Assembly: GCA_021396245.1 (NCBI GenBank)
Contig: WNYE01000106.1
Coordinates: forward strand, 1-64,000
Reading direction: 5' to 3'
Length of the DNA: 64,000 nt
Origin: Sporothrix humicola
Taxonomy: Eukaryota; Ascomycota; Sordariomycetes; Ophiostomatales; Ophiostomataceae
Shown: one piece after another, positions 34,842-43,952 of the stretch
Position numbering within the stretch: position 1 is the stretch's first letter
How the letters are laid out: each line of letters begins with the position of its first letter
The notes under the pieces: model-generated
Told to the model about the DNA's origin: nothing
What the model saw: only the letters and a program-made list of their open reading frames with translations
Databases searched by the model: none
Program-made: the position numbers and the translations under genes

Positions 34842-36533
34842 ATGGGTGTTATCAGAAAGAAGACGGCCGTCCGGGGCGGCGAGGGCGGCGTCAAATACGT
34901 CTGCGATGTCTGCAGCGTCGACATTACGTCCACCGTGCGCATCCGCTGTGCGCACCCGTCCTGCAACGAGTATGATTTATGTGTTCAATGTTTTTCGAAT
35001 GGCTCGTCGAGCAATGCGCACCAGCCGTCGATGCACCCGTACCGGGTGATTGAGCAGAATTCTTTCCCGATTTTCGACCAGGAATGGGGTGCCGACGAGG
35101 AGCTGCTGTTGATCGAGGGCTGCGAAATCTATGGGCTCGGGTCCTGGGCCGACATTGCAGACCACATTGGCGGGTACCGGCATAAGGACGAGGTGCGCGA
35201 CCATTACCTGAGTGTGTACGTCAACTCGACGCGCTTTCCCCTCCCAGAAAGATGCAGTCCCCACGACATGCAGCTCGCCAACGAGATCCCGCGCGAGGAG
35301 TTCCAGGCGCGCAAGAAGCGGCGCATCGAGGAGCGGCGCGAGGCCGCCAAGGCGGCGCCTGCTCTCACCCCCAAGACAAAACCGACGGCCTCAGTGCCCT
35401 CGTGCCACGAGATCCAGGGCTACATGCCGGGCCGCCTCGAGTTCGAGACCGAGTACGCCAACGAGGCCGAAGAGGCCGTGCAGCTCATGCAGTTCGACCC
35501 GGGCGACGGCATCAACCCGCGGACGGGCGAGCTCGAGCCGGAGATGGACCTGAAGCTCACAGTCATGGAGATTTACAACTGCCGCCTGACGCAGCGTGTC
35601 GAGCGCAAAAAGGTCATTTTCGAGCACAACCTGCTCGACTACCGCGAGAACAACAAGCTCGACAAGAAGCGCACCAAGGAGGAGCGCGAGCTCATGAACA
35701 AGGCCAAGCCGTTTGCGCGCATGATGAACCACGACGACTTCCGCGAGTTCTGCGACGGCCTGATTCATGAACTGTTTCTCCGGCAAGCCATTGCGCAGCT
35801 ACAAGAGTGGCGCAGCCTCAAGATTGGCGACCTCGAGAGCGGCGCCAAGTACGAGCAAGAAAAGGCGGCGCGGATCCAAAAGGCCATTCCTTTAGGAAGT
35901 ATGGACCGCGAGCGCCTCGCCACAGCCCAGCGCAATAGCAAGAGCCAGCCGCCGCCCGAACCGCCCAGCGGCGCTGCCCTGCTGCTGGCGCCCGACCTGC
36001 CCATGAACGGTCCGCTGCCTAACGGAACAGCTGCCGTGGCAGACCACGACAACGAGAAGGATGGCAAGGACGGCAAAGACAAGGACAGCAAGAGCAAGGG
36101 AGACAAGGACGAAAAGGACAGCAAGGACAAGGTCAATGGGAGTGTGGTCGTCGCCAACGGCGTCAACGGGCACACGAATGGCGTGAATGGCCACACCAAC
36201 GGCGTGAACGGCGTCAATGGTGTGAATGGCGACGCCCCCAAGCGCGAAAAGCAGCACACCGTCCCCATCTACGGCGTGCCCTCCTTGAGTTTGACCCAGG
36301 ACAATGCGCCCGACCTGCAGCTCCTGACGCCCGAAGAGATTGAGCTGTGCCAGATTGTGCGCCTCCAGCCCAAGCCGTACCTGATGATCAAGGAGCAGAT
36401 CCTCAAAGAAGCCATGCGCGGCAACGGCACCCTCAAGAAGAAGCAGGCCAAGGAGATCTGCCGGCTCGACTCGCAAAAGGGCTCGCGCATATTCGAGTTC
36501 TTTGTCAATGCTGGTTGGGTTGGGAAGGCATGA
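34842..36533 (+). CDS. ada2: SAGA-complex transcriptional adaptor Ada2
   Basis: Nuclear adaptor that activates the Gcn5 acetyltransferase in SAGA-type complexes; 563 aa, no intron in the frame. A ZZ zinc finger lies at about residues 18-70, with C-D-V-C, C-A-H-P-S-C and C-V-Q-C plus a final His region. A SANT/Myb domain follows (about 77-125, from W-G-A-D-E-E-L-L-L to R-D-H-Y). The central ADA domain contains Y-M-P-G-R-L-E-F-E-T-E-Y and an L-L-D-Y-R-E-N-N-K-L-D-type segment. The C-terminal SWIRM domain (about 475-563) includes L-Q-P-K-P-Y-L-M-I-K-E. A species-specific linker at about 400-470 is Asp/Lys-rich and contains repeated N-G-V-N-G-H-T units. The order ZZ-SANT-SWIRM identifies it firmly. 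Confidence 0.96.
   Translation: MGVIRKKTAVRGGEGGVKYVCDVCSVDITSTVRIRCAHPSCNEYDLCVQCFSNGSSSNAHQPSMHPYRVIEQNSFPIFDQEWGADEELLLIEGCEIYGLGSWADIADHIGGYRHKDEVRDHYLSVYVNSTRFPLPERCSPHDMQLANEIPREEFQARKKRRIEERREAAKAAPALTPKTKPTASVPSCHEIQGYMPGRLEFETEYANEAEEAVQLMQFDPGDGINPRTGELEPEMDLKLTVMEIYNCRLTQRVERKKVIFEHNLLDYRENNKLDKKRTKEERELMNKAKPFARMMNHDDFREFCDGLIHELFLRQAIAQLQEWRSLKIGDLESGAKYEQEKAARIQKAIPLGSMDRERLATAQRNSKSQPPPEPPSGAALLLAPDLPMNGPLPNGTAAVADHDNEKDGKDGKDKDSKSKGDKDEKDSKDKVNGSVVVANGVNGHTNGVNGHTNGVNGVNGVNGDAPKREKQHTVPIYGVPSLSLTQDNAPDLQLLTPEEIELCQIVRLQPKPYLMIKEQILKEAMRGNGTLKKKQAKEICRLDSQKGSRIFEFFVNAGWVGKA
36153..36233 (+). repeat. Coding Asn-Gly-Val repeats in ADA2 linker
   Basis: Imperfect repeats of GGCGTGAATGGCCACACC-like units encode N-G-V-N-G-H-T and N-G-V-N-G steps between the ADA and SWIRM domains. 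Confidence 0.8.
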
Positions 36534-37699
36534 TCCAACTGGCATGCTGTTACTGTTTCTTTTGCCCTTTACTTCAGCGTTCCGTTTTTCGTTGTTTTCT
36601 TTCTTTCGTCTCATTACTTACGTCTCTTGTGTTATATATGCAAAAACGGTGGGCGGCAGATGGTCTCTGGTCTGGCGTTTTGTTTTATTATTCTGTTTTA
36701 CTTTTCACTACATTTTCGGATGTTTTCATCAGTCTCTGCTTTTGTTTCATGCTCCATGTTACCCCTTTTGCTTTTCCTGTTCACCTTTTTACGGCCATCA
36801 AGATGTGTCAAGATTCACACATCTGCCTCAAATAAACAAATGTTAACAAACATAAAAAGACCATGACAACTTCGTTTACATAATGTGACTCGTTCGCCTT
36901 CATCTTGAGCCGTCTTACTCTAGTAGAAGCGCTGCTTAACAATCAAGTCTTTGTCCTTGCACTGAAAAACACCAACCCACGTGAACACGTGTAGGTTCGG
37001 CTCCGCAATGCCCTCATGTCGGCCCTTTTGCAACACGAAGCTCCGTACTCGCATCGTGAAAGTAGACGCGTAAAGCTGACATTGGGTCTTGGATCCGTCT
37101 CACGGCATTTGACGCTCTTTTTTGCCTATTCTGTAGACGTAGTGCGACGGCGATAGCGATGGCTGCGAGACGTCCCCTAAAGTCCGCTGCAGGTGCACTG
37201 TGACTCAATACTCCTGCAGACGCACAAGCACACGGCTTCCAATTACAGCGATCGGCCATGCTTCGGCGTCCCATCTTCTCCGCTGCATGCCTGTCACCAC
37301 CTGTCAAAATCAAACAACGTTTTAACATTCAATAGATGATGCATATCGGAGCCGCGCCGTGTTCTGCAAACATTGCAAAGGCCTAGCCTTGTATATGGTG
37401 TTTCTGCTGCTGTTATTTCATTGTCTTTGCTAGCACCAACAGACTGGCATCGGCCCAATGCCGCCCGAAGCTTTGCTGACAGATGCACTCTGCAGTCGCC
37501 GTATAGCTCAAAACGGCCGCCTTTAGGTCCGGGATTTGCTTATTGCTCTCTGTGAAAGCTTGTCCGGGCCAATTGCACGTCTGAATGGATGACGCTCAAT
37601 CGAGGGATGGGAATTGCAAACTGCGTGATTCTGTAGACAACCAGTTTGTAGACCATCTCTAGGCACACCTTTTTGTGCGTCGAGACGTCAATTGACGAG
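36534..37699. other. Intergenic, no gene recognised
   Basis: T-rich 3' flank of ADA2 then mixed sequence. Frames on both strands are short and unconvincing. Confidence 0.5.
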
Positions 37700-37707
37700 T
37701 ATAAATA
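37700..37707 (+). promoter_or_regulatory. TATA box of the cyanamide hydratase-like gene
   Basis: TATAAATA, flanked on both sides by GACGTC/GACGAG words, about 180 nt before the ATG at 37881. Confidence 0.55.
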
Positions 37708-37880
37708 GACGTCTTCTTGGCAGATAATCGTCTTTTCAATCCCAAGAAATCAGAATCACATTTTGAATAGCATTCTACACCGACATTCCCATCATCCTCG
37801 ATCTTGGCATCGCCATCAATTAACATCACCAATTAGACCCGCTTTTACCATCACTTACATTCACGTCCTCCACATCTGCC

Positions 37881-38618
37881 ATGACTTCCAACACCGCCGA
37901 AGCGACTGTGCACGGCTGGACAGCCATTGCCCGCGACCCGCAGGTCGTGCTGTCCGGCAAGAGCTACATCAATGAGCCCACCTCCCTCCTGGTCAAGGAC
38001 ATTGCCTTTCCCAGCGACGACGCCCTTGTGGCGCAGGTCCAGGAATACGCAAAGGCCAAGCTGGCGCCGCAGACCTTCAACCACTCCATGCGCGTGTACT
38101 ACTTTGCCTCGGCCATTTTAGAGCAGCAGTTCCCGGCCGAGAATGCGACGCTCTCGCGGGCCACGCTCGCCCTGACGGCCCTGCTGCACGACATTGGCAC
38201 AACCCACGATCACCTGCGCGCGACGCGGCTCTCCTTTGAGTTTTATGGGGGCTACCTCGCCCTCGACCTGGTGGGCAAACAGCTCCAACCATCCGCGCCG
38301 CAGGCCCAGGCCGAGGCCGTCGCCGAGGCCATCATCCGTCACCAGGACCTGGGCACCACCGGCACCATTACGTTTTTGGGGCAGATCATCCAGCTTGCCA
38401 CGATCTACGACAACATGGGCGGCAACCCGGGTCTCGTGCACCAGGACACCAAGGTCGACGTCAACAAGCAGTTCCCGCGCAACGGCTGGAGCGGGTGCTT
38501 TGCCAAGACGATCCGCGAGGAGAACGGGCTGAAGCCGTGGGCGCACACGACGGCGCTGGGCGAGGAGGACTTCCCGGAGGGCGTGCTGCACAACAAGCTG
38601 ATGGCGGAGTTTGACTAG
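37881..38618 (+). CDS. Cyanamide hydratase-like HD-domain enzyme
   Basis: A 245-aa soluble metal-dependent HD-fold protein matching fungal cyanamide hydratase and yeast Ddi2/Ddi3, which convert cyanamide to urea. The first metal His is in F-N-H-S-M-R-V-Y-Y-F. The HD pair is in L-L-H-D-I-G-T-T, with a further His in I-I-R-H-Q-D. The C-terminal segment F-P-R-N-G-W is typical of this family. No intron. Single HD proteins of this size can have other substrates, so detoxification of cyanamide is a family-based inference. The TATA-containing promoter would fit inducible expression. Confidence 0.88.
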   Translation: MTSNTAEATVHGWTAIARDPQVVLSGKSYINEPTSLLVKDIAFPSDDALVAQVQEYAKAKLAPQTFNHSMRVYYFASAILEQQFPAENATLSRATLALTALLHDIGTTHDHLRATRLSFEFYGGYLALDLVGKQLQPSAPQAQAEAVAEAIIRHQDLGTTGTITFLGQIIQLATIYDNMGGNPGLVHQDTKVDVNKQFPRNGWSGCFAKTIREENGLKPWAHTTALGEEDFPEGVLHNKLMAEFD

Positions 38619-38933
38619 GTGGGTGGTGGGTGGTGATGTTGACTGTATTTCGGTAGATGGATGATCTCACGAGTACATGATGTGGTTCGAAAGAAAGGCT
38701 GATATTAATCCAACGTACAAATTTGAAGCGAAAATAAAGAAAAGAAGTGTAAATAAAAGCAGACGCCATGTAATGCAAGTGCGGCCGTGAATCATAAGAA
38801 CAAGATGACAAAGAAATATACAAAAGAAGAAGAAGAGAGAAGTTTCCAACAATGGCTGTGCCATGGAGAAAAAGGGAGAATCATTGGAAGGGAAGATGAG
38901 GGGCAAGTAGAGAGAAAGAAAAATCAGCACACC

Positions 38934-39758
38934 CTACCAGTCTACGGCCCAGCCGTTTGCGTCAAGGAACTCCTCGCACGCCTGCCGCAACGCCAGGTTC
39001 GGCCGCAGGTCCGAGGGCAGCAGCTGCTCCCGCGTCAGCGGGTCCGTGTGCTGCCGCCGCAGGTGCTCCATAATGGCCGCGCGCTCGTACGACTTGCCCG
39101 TGTTGGTCACGACGGGGTCGACCATGATAGCAAAGGTGATGTCGTCAATGGCCCACTCAGGGACGTCGCGGGGGGCGTTTTCGGAGAGAGCGCGGGAGCG
39201 CTCAAATGTTTCTCGGAGGGTGACAAGCTTGGCGTCCCATTCGGCGGACACTTCTGCCTTTTCGCTGTCGCTCGCGTCGCCCAGCGCGGCGAGGGCCGCC
39301 TCCTTCTCGCGCACCAGCAAATACACCATTTCTTGCTCGAGCGGCGCCGCCTCCCGCTGCCGCCGCTTCTCCTTGTCGGTCCACCGCGCGCGCTTGCACT
39401 CGAGCATGTGGTTGGTGATTTGCGTCAAGGACTTGTCGTCGCTCTGGACGCACAGCGTGTGCGCCCGCTTGCAGTGCGCAATGGCATCGTCGTAGGCTCG
39501 CAGGTGCAGCTCGGCTTGGGAGAGATAATACAGCGCCTTCATGTTGTCTGGCGCCCGCTCCAGGCACGTCGTGCAGTCCGCGACGACGCCGTCCCACATG
39601 TCGAGCTTCAAGCGGACGAGCGCGCGGTTCGTGTAGAGCGCCGAGTTCTTCGGGTCGGCGATGATCGCCTGCGAGTACAGGCCCTCGGCGGCGCCGTAGT
39701 TGCCGGCCTGGAAGCACTTGTTGCCCTCGGCCTTGAGGGCGAGCGCCTTGGCCTCCAT
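38934..39758 (-). CDS. CHIP/STUB1-like TPR and U-box E3 ubiquitin ligase
   Basis: A 274-aa co-chaperone ubiquitin ligase. Three TPR motifs lie at about residues 5-110 (A-L-K-A-E-G-N-K-C-F, then Y-T-N-R-A-L-V-R-L-K, then L-S-Q-A-E). In animal CHIP these bind the EEVD tails of Hsp70/Hsp90. A charged helical region (about 110-190) follows. The U-box at about 198-270 contains D-P-V-V-T-N-T-G-K-S-Y-E-R and the R-Q-H-T-D-P-L-T-R region that recruits E2 enzymes. Domain order and length match animal CHIP (about 300 aa). Budding yeast lacks a clear orthologue, but many filamentous fungi have one. No intron. It converges with the HD enzyme gene, 315 nt away. Confidence 0.93.
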   Translation of the reverse strand: MEAKALALKAEGNKCFQAGNYGAAEGLYSQAIIADPKNSALYTNRALVRLKLDMWDGVVADCTTCLERAPDNMKALYYLSQAELHLRAYDDAIAHCKRAHTLCVQSDDKSLTQITNHMLECKRARWTDKEKRRQREAAPLEQEMVYLLVREKEAALAALGDASDSEKAEVSAEWDAKLVTLRETFERSRALSENAPRDVPEWAIDDITFAIMVDPVVTNTGKSYERAAIMEHLRRQHTDPLTREQLLPSDLRPNLALRQACEEFLDANGWAVDW

Positions 39759-40956
39759 CGTGGGTGGGAGGTCGAGTGTAGGGGGATATTATCGGGAGAG
39801 GTAGGTCGTAGACGTAGATCGTACGAATTTGGGATATCTCGGATGATGTTCGGGTGCGTGAAAATGCGCAAGCAGGATATGAGACGAGCCGTCTATCTAC
39901 CCCGGGACATGACGTTGTGGTTGTTATCCAAATCCAAAATGAACAGGCCCGGTCGCAAACGCACGAGGGTGTAGATATGCCGCCTGGCGAGTGAAAAGGC
40001 GCAATGGCGACACTGGCGAACAACGTCCCAAGATGGAAACTGGTAGAGGGGAAGGCAGAACAATGAGACGGCTACAAGAGCGCGGCGCCCAGAGACAAAA
40101 GCGGATGTTCAGCCTTGCGGGCGTGTCGCAGGGGCTGAAGAGAGAGTCGGAAGGATGGTTTGAGAACAATACGCCGATATGCGATTGCTGTATGAGATGT
40201 GCCAAAGAGGTCCCTTGCTATTTCGAGCGTGGTGGAGTGTAGATATTTTAGGCCCAGGGGGTGCACAGAAAGGCGATAATGAGTGACAAAGAAGGAAGGA
40301 AGTGAAGTAACAGTGACACACGTTCACGGGAGGTGATGTTAGGGTCAGTAAAGAGAAGGAGGCTCTTCCCGACGAAAGGAACAACCTTCCAGTTCAACAA
40401 GCGAATGTCATGGTCCCTGAAGCTGTCGACCCCGCTAAAAACGTGCGAAAGCACACAATGCGCTTCAGCCTCGGGCGTTGAATTTGTAAAGGTGTCTCGG
40501 TTCGAACCTTCTGGAAGAGGCTAAAAATCGCAGTGTTAAGCTCGACTGGGGAAAAAGCTACCCCACTACACAACACCTTACAGGAAGGGTCCATACTCTG
40601 AAAGAAGTACACAACTGACAACCTCACGATGTCTCAAGTCACAACACATCATGCACCAAAAAAGGCCCTTTGAGCATCTCTACACGGGCAGATGGGCAAT
40701 TTGATTGCTTGACTCTTTCTTTTTTGTTACATTTACGGGGAACCCAGAAAAACTTGGCGCCTTTAAGCGCCAGTCTCAGCCTTCAGACAAGCAGTCACGT
40801 GACGCGCCCGTCCCAATGCCCAGGTGCCCTCTCAATTACCTGTTTTCTCCCTCCTGATATGAGTCCGGATATTATGAAAGAAGTGATGCTCACCTACAGA
40901 TACCAAAACTGACTGTATGTACGGAGTAGAGACGAAATAAATTTTAATTCTGGCAA
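39759..40956. other. Intergenic, no gene recognised
   Basis: Promoter of the CHIP-like gene on the left, then AT-richer DNA leading into family member A. No supported gene. Confidence 0.5.
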
Positions 40957-41487
40957 TTAAGATCTACCCTGTATAAAAAAGCTCGGCCTCCCAGCTATTT
41001 TGACCGTAAAACGGTCACCTGGGGCTACCATAATGGTTGACAGCTGTGGGACTCTTTGTGACAAGGTAGTCTGTATAATTGTCTGGTTTGCCGTCTGACT
41101 TGTCGTCTGGTTTGCCGTCTGGGGACGTGGTTTACCCTGTATGAAAAAGCTCAGCTTTCCATCTATTCTAACCATTAAATGTTCATTTGGGGCTACCATA
41201 ACGGTTGACATTTCTGGGATTCGGGACCTTGTAGGCTGTATAACCGCTCGATCTGTCGTCTGTGGAGCATTTTCGGCTTCAACGAGTGTCTCGCTCGAGT
41301 CCCAATGTGATGGTACGGCCGTATAAGATGAAGTGCTTGCGCTGTTGTCGAGTCCAAATAGCGAGCGAATGCTCCCTGTAAAAGAAAACTGTTGAATTTG
41401 AGTGTTGTTAGCCGTCCACGTCCTCGCAGTTTGGAATACAGGCAGACAAACAAACAGTTTAGACGGCTGACTTACCCATCTAGTCAT
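40957..41487 (-). CDS. Family member A: small protein with two V-x-P-G/IQG modules
   Basis: Unrecognised protein, predicted 147 aa from exons 41487-41476 (only M-T-R-W) and 41388-40957. The 87-nt intron runs GTAAGT to CAACAG, phase 0. It has a Ser/Thr-rich N-terminus with S-I-R-S-L-F-G. Two copies of a roughly 30-residue module follow: S-T-V-M-V-A-P, then a V-R-I-D-G core and S-F-F-I-Q-G; and S-T-I-M-V-A-P-G, then V-K-I-A-G and S-F-F-I-Q-G. A Thr/Gln-rich spacer made of Q-T-A-N-Q-T repeats separates the two copies. There is no signal peptide or membrane segment. The alternating hydrophobic pattern suggests a small beta structure (inference). The module recurs in member C and in part in member B. 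A homologous upstream block and TATA box support this as a real gene. Confidence 0.6.
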   Translation of the reverse strand: MTRWVSQPSKLFVCLPVFQTARTWTANNTQIQQFSFTGSIRSLFGLDNSASTSSYTAVPSHWDSSETLVEAENAPQTTDRAVIQPTRSRIPEMSTVMVAPNEHLMVRIDGKLSFFIQGKPRPQTANQTTSQTANQTIIQTTLSQRVPQLSTIMVAPGDRFTVKIAGRPSFFIQGRS

Positions 41488-41582
41488 ATTGCAAGTTGGC
41501 TTGTACGTTGTGTTGGTAGACTTTTTTGACTTTGATTTTGATAGAGTCTGTCCGTGCTGTAATAAAAAGATGAGAGAGGGAA

Positions 41583-41590
41583 CTTATATA
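41583..41590 (-). promoter_or_regulatory. TATA box of family member A
   Basis: TATATAAG on the minus strand, about 100 nt before the ATG at 41487 and about 60 nt downstream of the shared upstream block. Confidence 0.55.
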
Positions 41591-41647
41591 TTTATCTCGT
41601 TAAACTTGCGCAGGTGACTTTTTTTCTCGTAAATAAAAATACCAGGT

Positions 41648-41807
41648 AATATTAATTCAAACCCTTACTGAGACCCTGAAAACGAGGACAGGGTCAGTAT
41701 CCTTCATCATCAAAATTGTCCTTGATTCACCGGCATAGTATTGTGGTGATGACGCTTGACGAGGAAGCCGGCAACACTAGTGCTCGCACCAAACCAAAAG
41801 GCTTATT
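41648..41807 (-). promoter_or_regulatory. Shared upstream block, copy A
   Basis: Read on the minus strand it begins AATAAGCCTTTTGGTTTGG, passes CACTAGTGTTG and ends with CCTCGTTTTCAGGGTCT then CAGTAAGGGTTTG. The same order of words precedes members B and C. Confidence 0.7.
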
Positions 41808-42614
41808 TGTTTGAAATGTGTGTATGTACTCCGTACTCCGTGTACTCCATGCTGCATGTTGTCGCCAGCTAGCAGGCTAGGGCCTTTCAGGGTCCAGTGA
41901 GTCAGCAGTTTCTGTTTGGTGTGTAAACGATGATGCCTTGATTGTGTCGAACTTTGAATTTTCACAACGCGCAAAGTAGCAGAACTGGCAAGAACTAACA
42001 AAACCAAGCATGATCAACCAGGATCAAGCAGTATCCCAGCAGTACGGGCTATGTCTTTTATACGGCGGCTTCTAAGTCTGCCACGCTTTTGCCGATCCCT
42101 GGCGATAATTTTTATCATGCACCAAAAAAAAGTTTTCAAATAGAGATGTTCTGTAATAAGATAGCATGGAAATTTTTGAAATAATTTGTTGCTTTTATCC
42201 CCGTATCGTTAAAATTTAATGCTTCTTTTTTTTAAAAAAAAAAAAAAAAACGAATAAATAAAAGAACGAATATCATTTATTTATCATTGTCTGTTCATAA
42301 ATAATATTCATTTAACAGCCTTATTTTATTTTATTTTATTTGCTACTGTGTTTATTAGATGATGCTTTGTGGTCGACTGAGCTAAGTACGTCTTGAAAAA
42401 CAGTTAGGAATCATACACTGAATGCAATAGGAATCTTCTCCCCATCTTTTCTGTTAAGATATGTATTGCCTTTTTCGTCCTGAATTGTAAAGGACTTTCT
42501 TTTTTTATGTCTTCTCTCGTCTAATAAAGGCAATATTCCTTGAAATATCCCATAATACAGAATGCAATCCTTTGTATCCCCATGATGCCTACCGGCCATG
42601 TCACCCATTCCATG
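41808..42614. other. AT-rich intergenic segment
   Basis: Strongly AT-rich, with a T8 run followed directly by an A18 run near 42224-42250 and TTATTTTATT repeats near 42322-42342. A small minus frame ends at 42411 (V-A-F-S region) but overlaps the 3' end of the chitin deacetylase and is not supported. Confidence 0.55.
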
Positions 42615-43952
42615 TTACAAGATAAAAGCAAGCACAAGCAGAACCAGCATGACCACCGAGCCTCCCTGCGAGTACAATCGCAAGCTGTCAGACCTTGTCT
42701 CCGTCGGTTCTGATATGGCGGCTGTTGTCGCAGTCGCACTTGATTTTGTCGTCGTGTTGCCGCTCCCGTTGTTGTTGTTGCTGCTGCCGGCGGCAATGGC
42801 CGATGGGAAGCTGCCAAGGCTTGTTGTGACCGGCTTGTGGAGAGTCGTCGATGTCGACGTTGTAGTGAGAGACGCGGCTGTCGTCGACGACTTCGACGTC
42901 GAGCTGCTGGTGCTGGTCGTTGTCGTCTGGGCACCAAAATTGTGCACCCCGCCGACGGCAGGACTCGCCGGCTGCCCCGTCTTTGCGTCGCGGTACCAGT
43001 TGGCGGGCGGGTCGCCCAGGCACTCGCCGACGGTGACCAGCTGGTATTTGAGGGCGCGGGCGGTGTCGATAATGTACTGGGCAAAGGTGTGCACCGTGGT
43101 GTTGTAGATGTCGTGCTCCAAGGAAATCCACGACGTCGAGGCCGGGCTGTGCTGCGCCAGAATGGTCTGGTAGATGTTCTCGGCGGCGGAGTAGTCGCCC
43201 TGCCAGTCGCGGGTGTCAATGTCGTAGTTGAGGACGTGGTAACCGTACGTCTTCAGGTCATTCAAAGCATCTTGGTTCCAGCGGGTGTAGGGCGGACGGA
43301 GGTACGTCGGGATGACGCCCAGCACGTCGGCCAGGGCGATCTCGTTCTTGACGATCTGGTCACGGCGCTGCTGGGCTGTGATGGCGCTCAGGTCCTGGTG
43401 GCTCCACGTGTGGCTGCCGATCTGGTGGCCGTCGGCGACCATGCGTCTGAGCGTGTCGGGGTAGCCCGTCGCCGGGTCGTTGATCATGCCCTTGGCGCCG
43501 TTGTTGCCGACCACAAAGAACGTGGCCGTCACATTGTTCTTCTTCAAAATGTCCAGCAAGGCGTTTGTGTACAGGTACGGCCCATCGTCAAAAGTAATGG
43601 CCACCTTTCCAGGGACCGAACAGTGGCTAATGTCGACGCCGTACGGCACACTCCCGAAAAGCGGCCGCGGCACCGTGCTCGTGTCGGCGCCCTTGGGCGT
43701 CTGGTTGCCGTCGCAGGCCGGGCCCGCCGAGAGCTGGCACGCCGGTGCCGTACAGAAATTGCCGCCCGTCCCGCAGACGCCTGCGTCTGAGCAGCACAGC
43801 CCGACCGCACAGACGGCGCCGTTAGCCTGCGTGCCGCACTGCCCGCCGGCGGGCACGTCTCTCTTGAAAATCAAAATGTCGGTGTCGTCGTAAATCTGTG
43901 CTGCTGTCGCCGTTGCCGCAGCCACGAGGCCGGCCAGTATTGTGAGGTGCAT
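42615..43952 (-). CDS. Chitin deacetylase: CBM18 plus NodB domain, GPI-anchor type
   Basis: Cell-wall or secreted enzyme removing N-acetyl groups from chitin; 445 aa from the ATG at 43952. A signal peptide occupies residues 1-19 (hydrophobic, ending A-T-A-A-Q). A Cys-rich chitin-binding type 1 module (CBM18) follows at about 33-75, with L-C-C-S and eight cysteines. The NodB deacetylase domain spans about 95-310 with T-F-D-D-G-P, the metal-binding S-H-T-W-S-H, R-P-P-Y-T-R-W, D-I-D-T-R-D-W and I-S-L-E-H-D. The Ser/Thr/Asn-rich tail ends in a hydrophobic stretch (V-V-M-L-V-L-L-V-L-A-F-I-L) typical of a GPI signal. An upstream in-frame ATG at 44225 would hide the signal peptide and is rejected. 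Confidence 0.95.
   Translation of the reverse strand: MHLTILAGLVAAATATAAQIYDDTDILIFKRDVPAGGQCGTQANGAVCAVGLCCSDAGVCGTGGNFCTAPACQLSAGPACDGNQTPKGADTSTVPRPLFGSVPYGVDISHCSVPGKVAITFDDGPYLYTNALLDILKKNNVTATFFVVGNNGAKGMINDPATGYPDTLRRMVADGHQIGSHTWSHQDLSAITAQQRRDQIVKNEIALADVLGVIPTYLRPPYTRWNQDALNDLKTYGYHVLNYDIDTRDWQGDYSAAENIYQTILAQHSPASTSWISLEHDIYNTTVHTFAQYIIDTARALKYQLVTVGECLGDPPANWYRDAKTGQPASPAVGGVHNFGAQTTTTSTSSSTSKSSTTAASLTTTSTSTTLHKPVTTSLGSFPSAIAAGSSNNNNGSGNTTTKSSATATTAAISEPTETRSDSLRLYSQGGSVVMLVLLVLAFIL

Noticed and set aside
40499..40508. GGTTCGAACC, like a tRNA T-loop
   Set aside because: Flanking bases do not form a T-stem, anticodon arm or acceptor stem.
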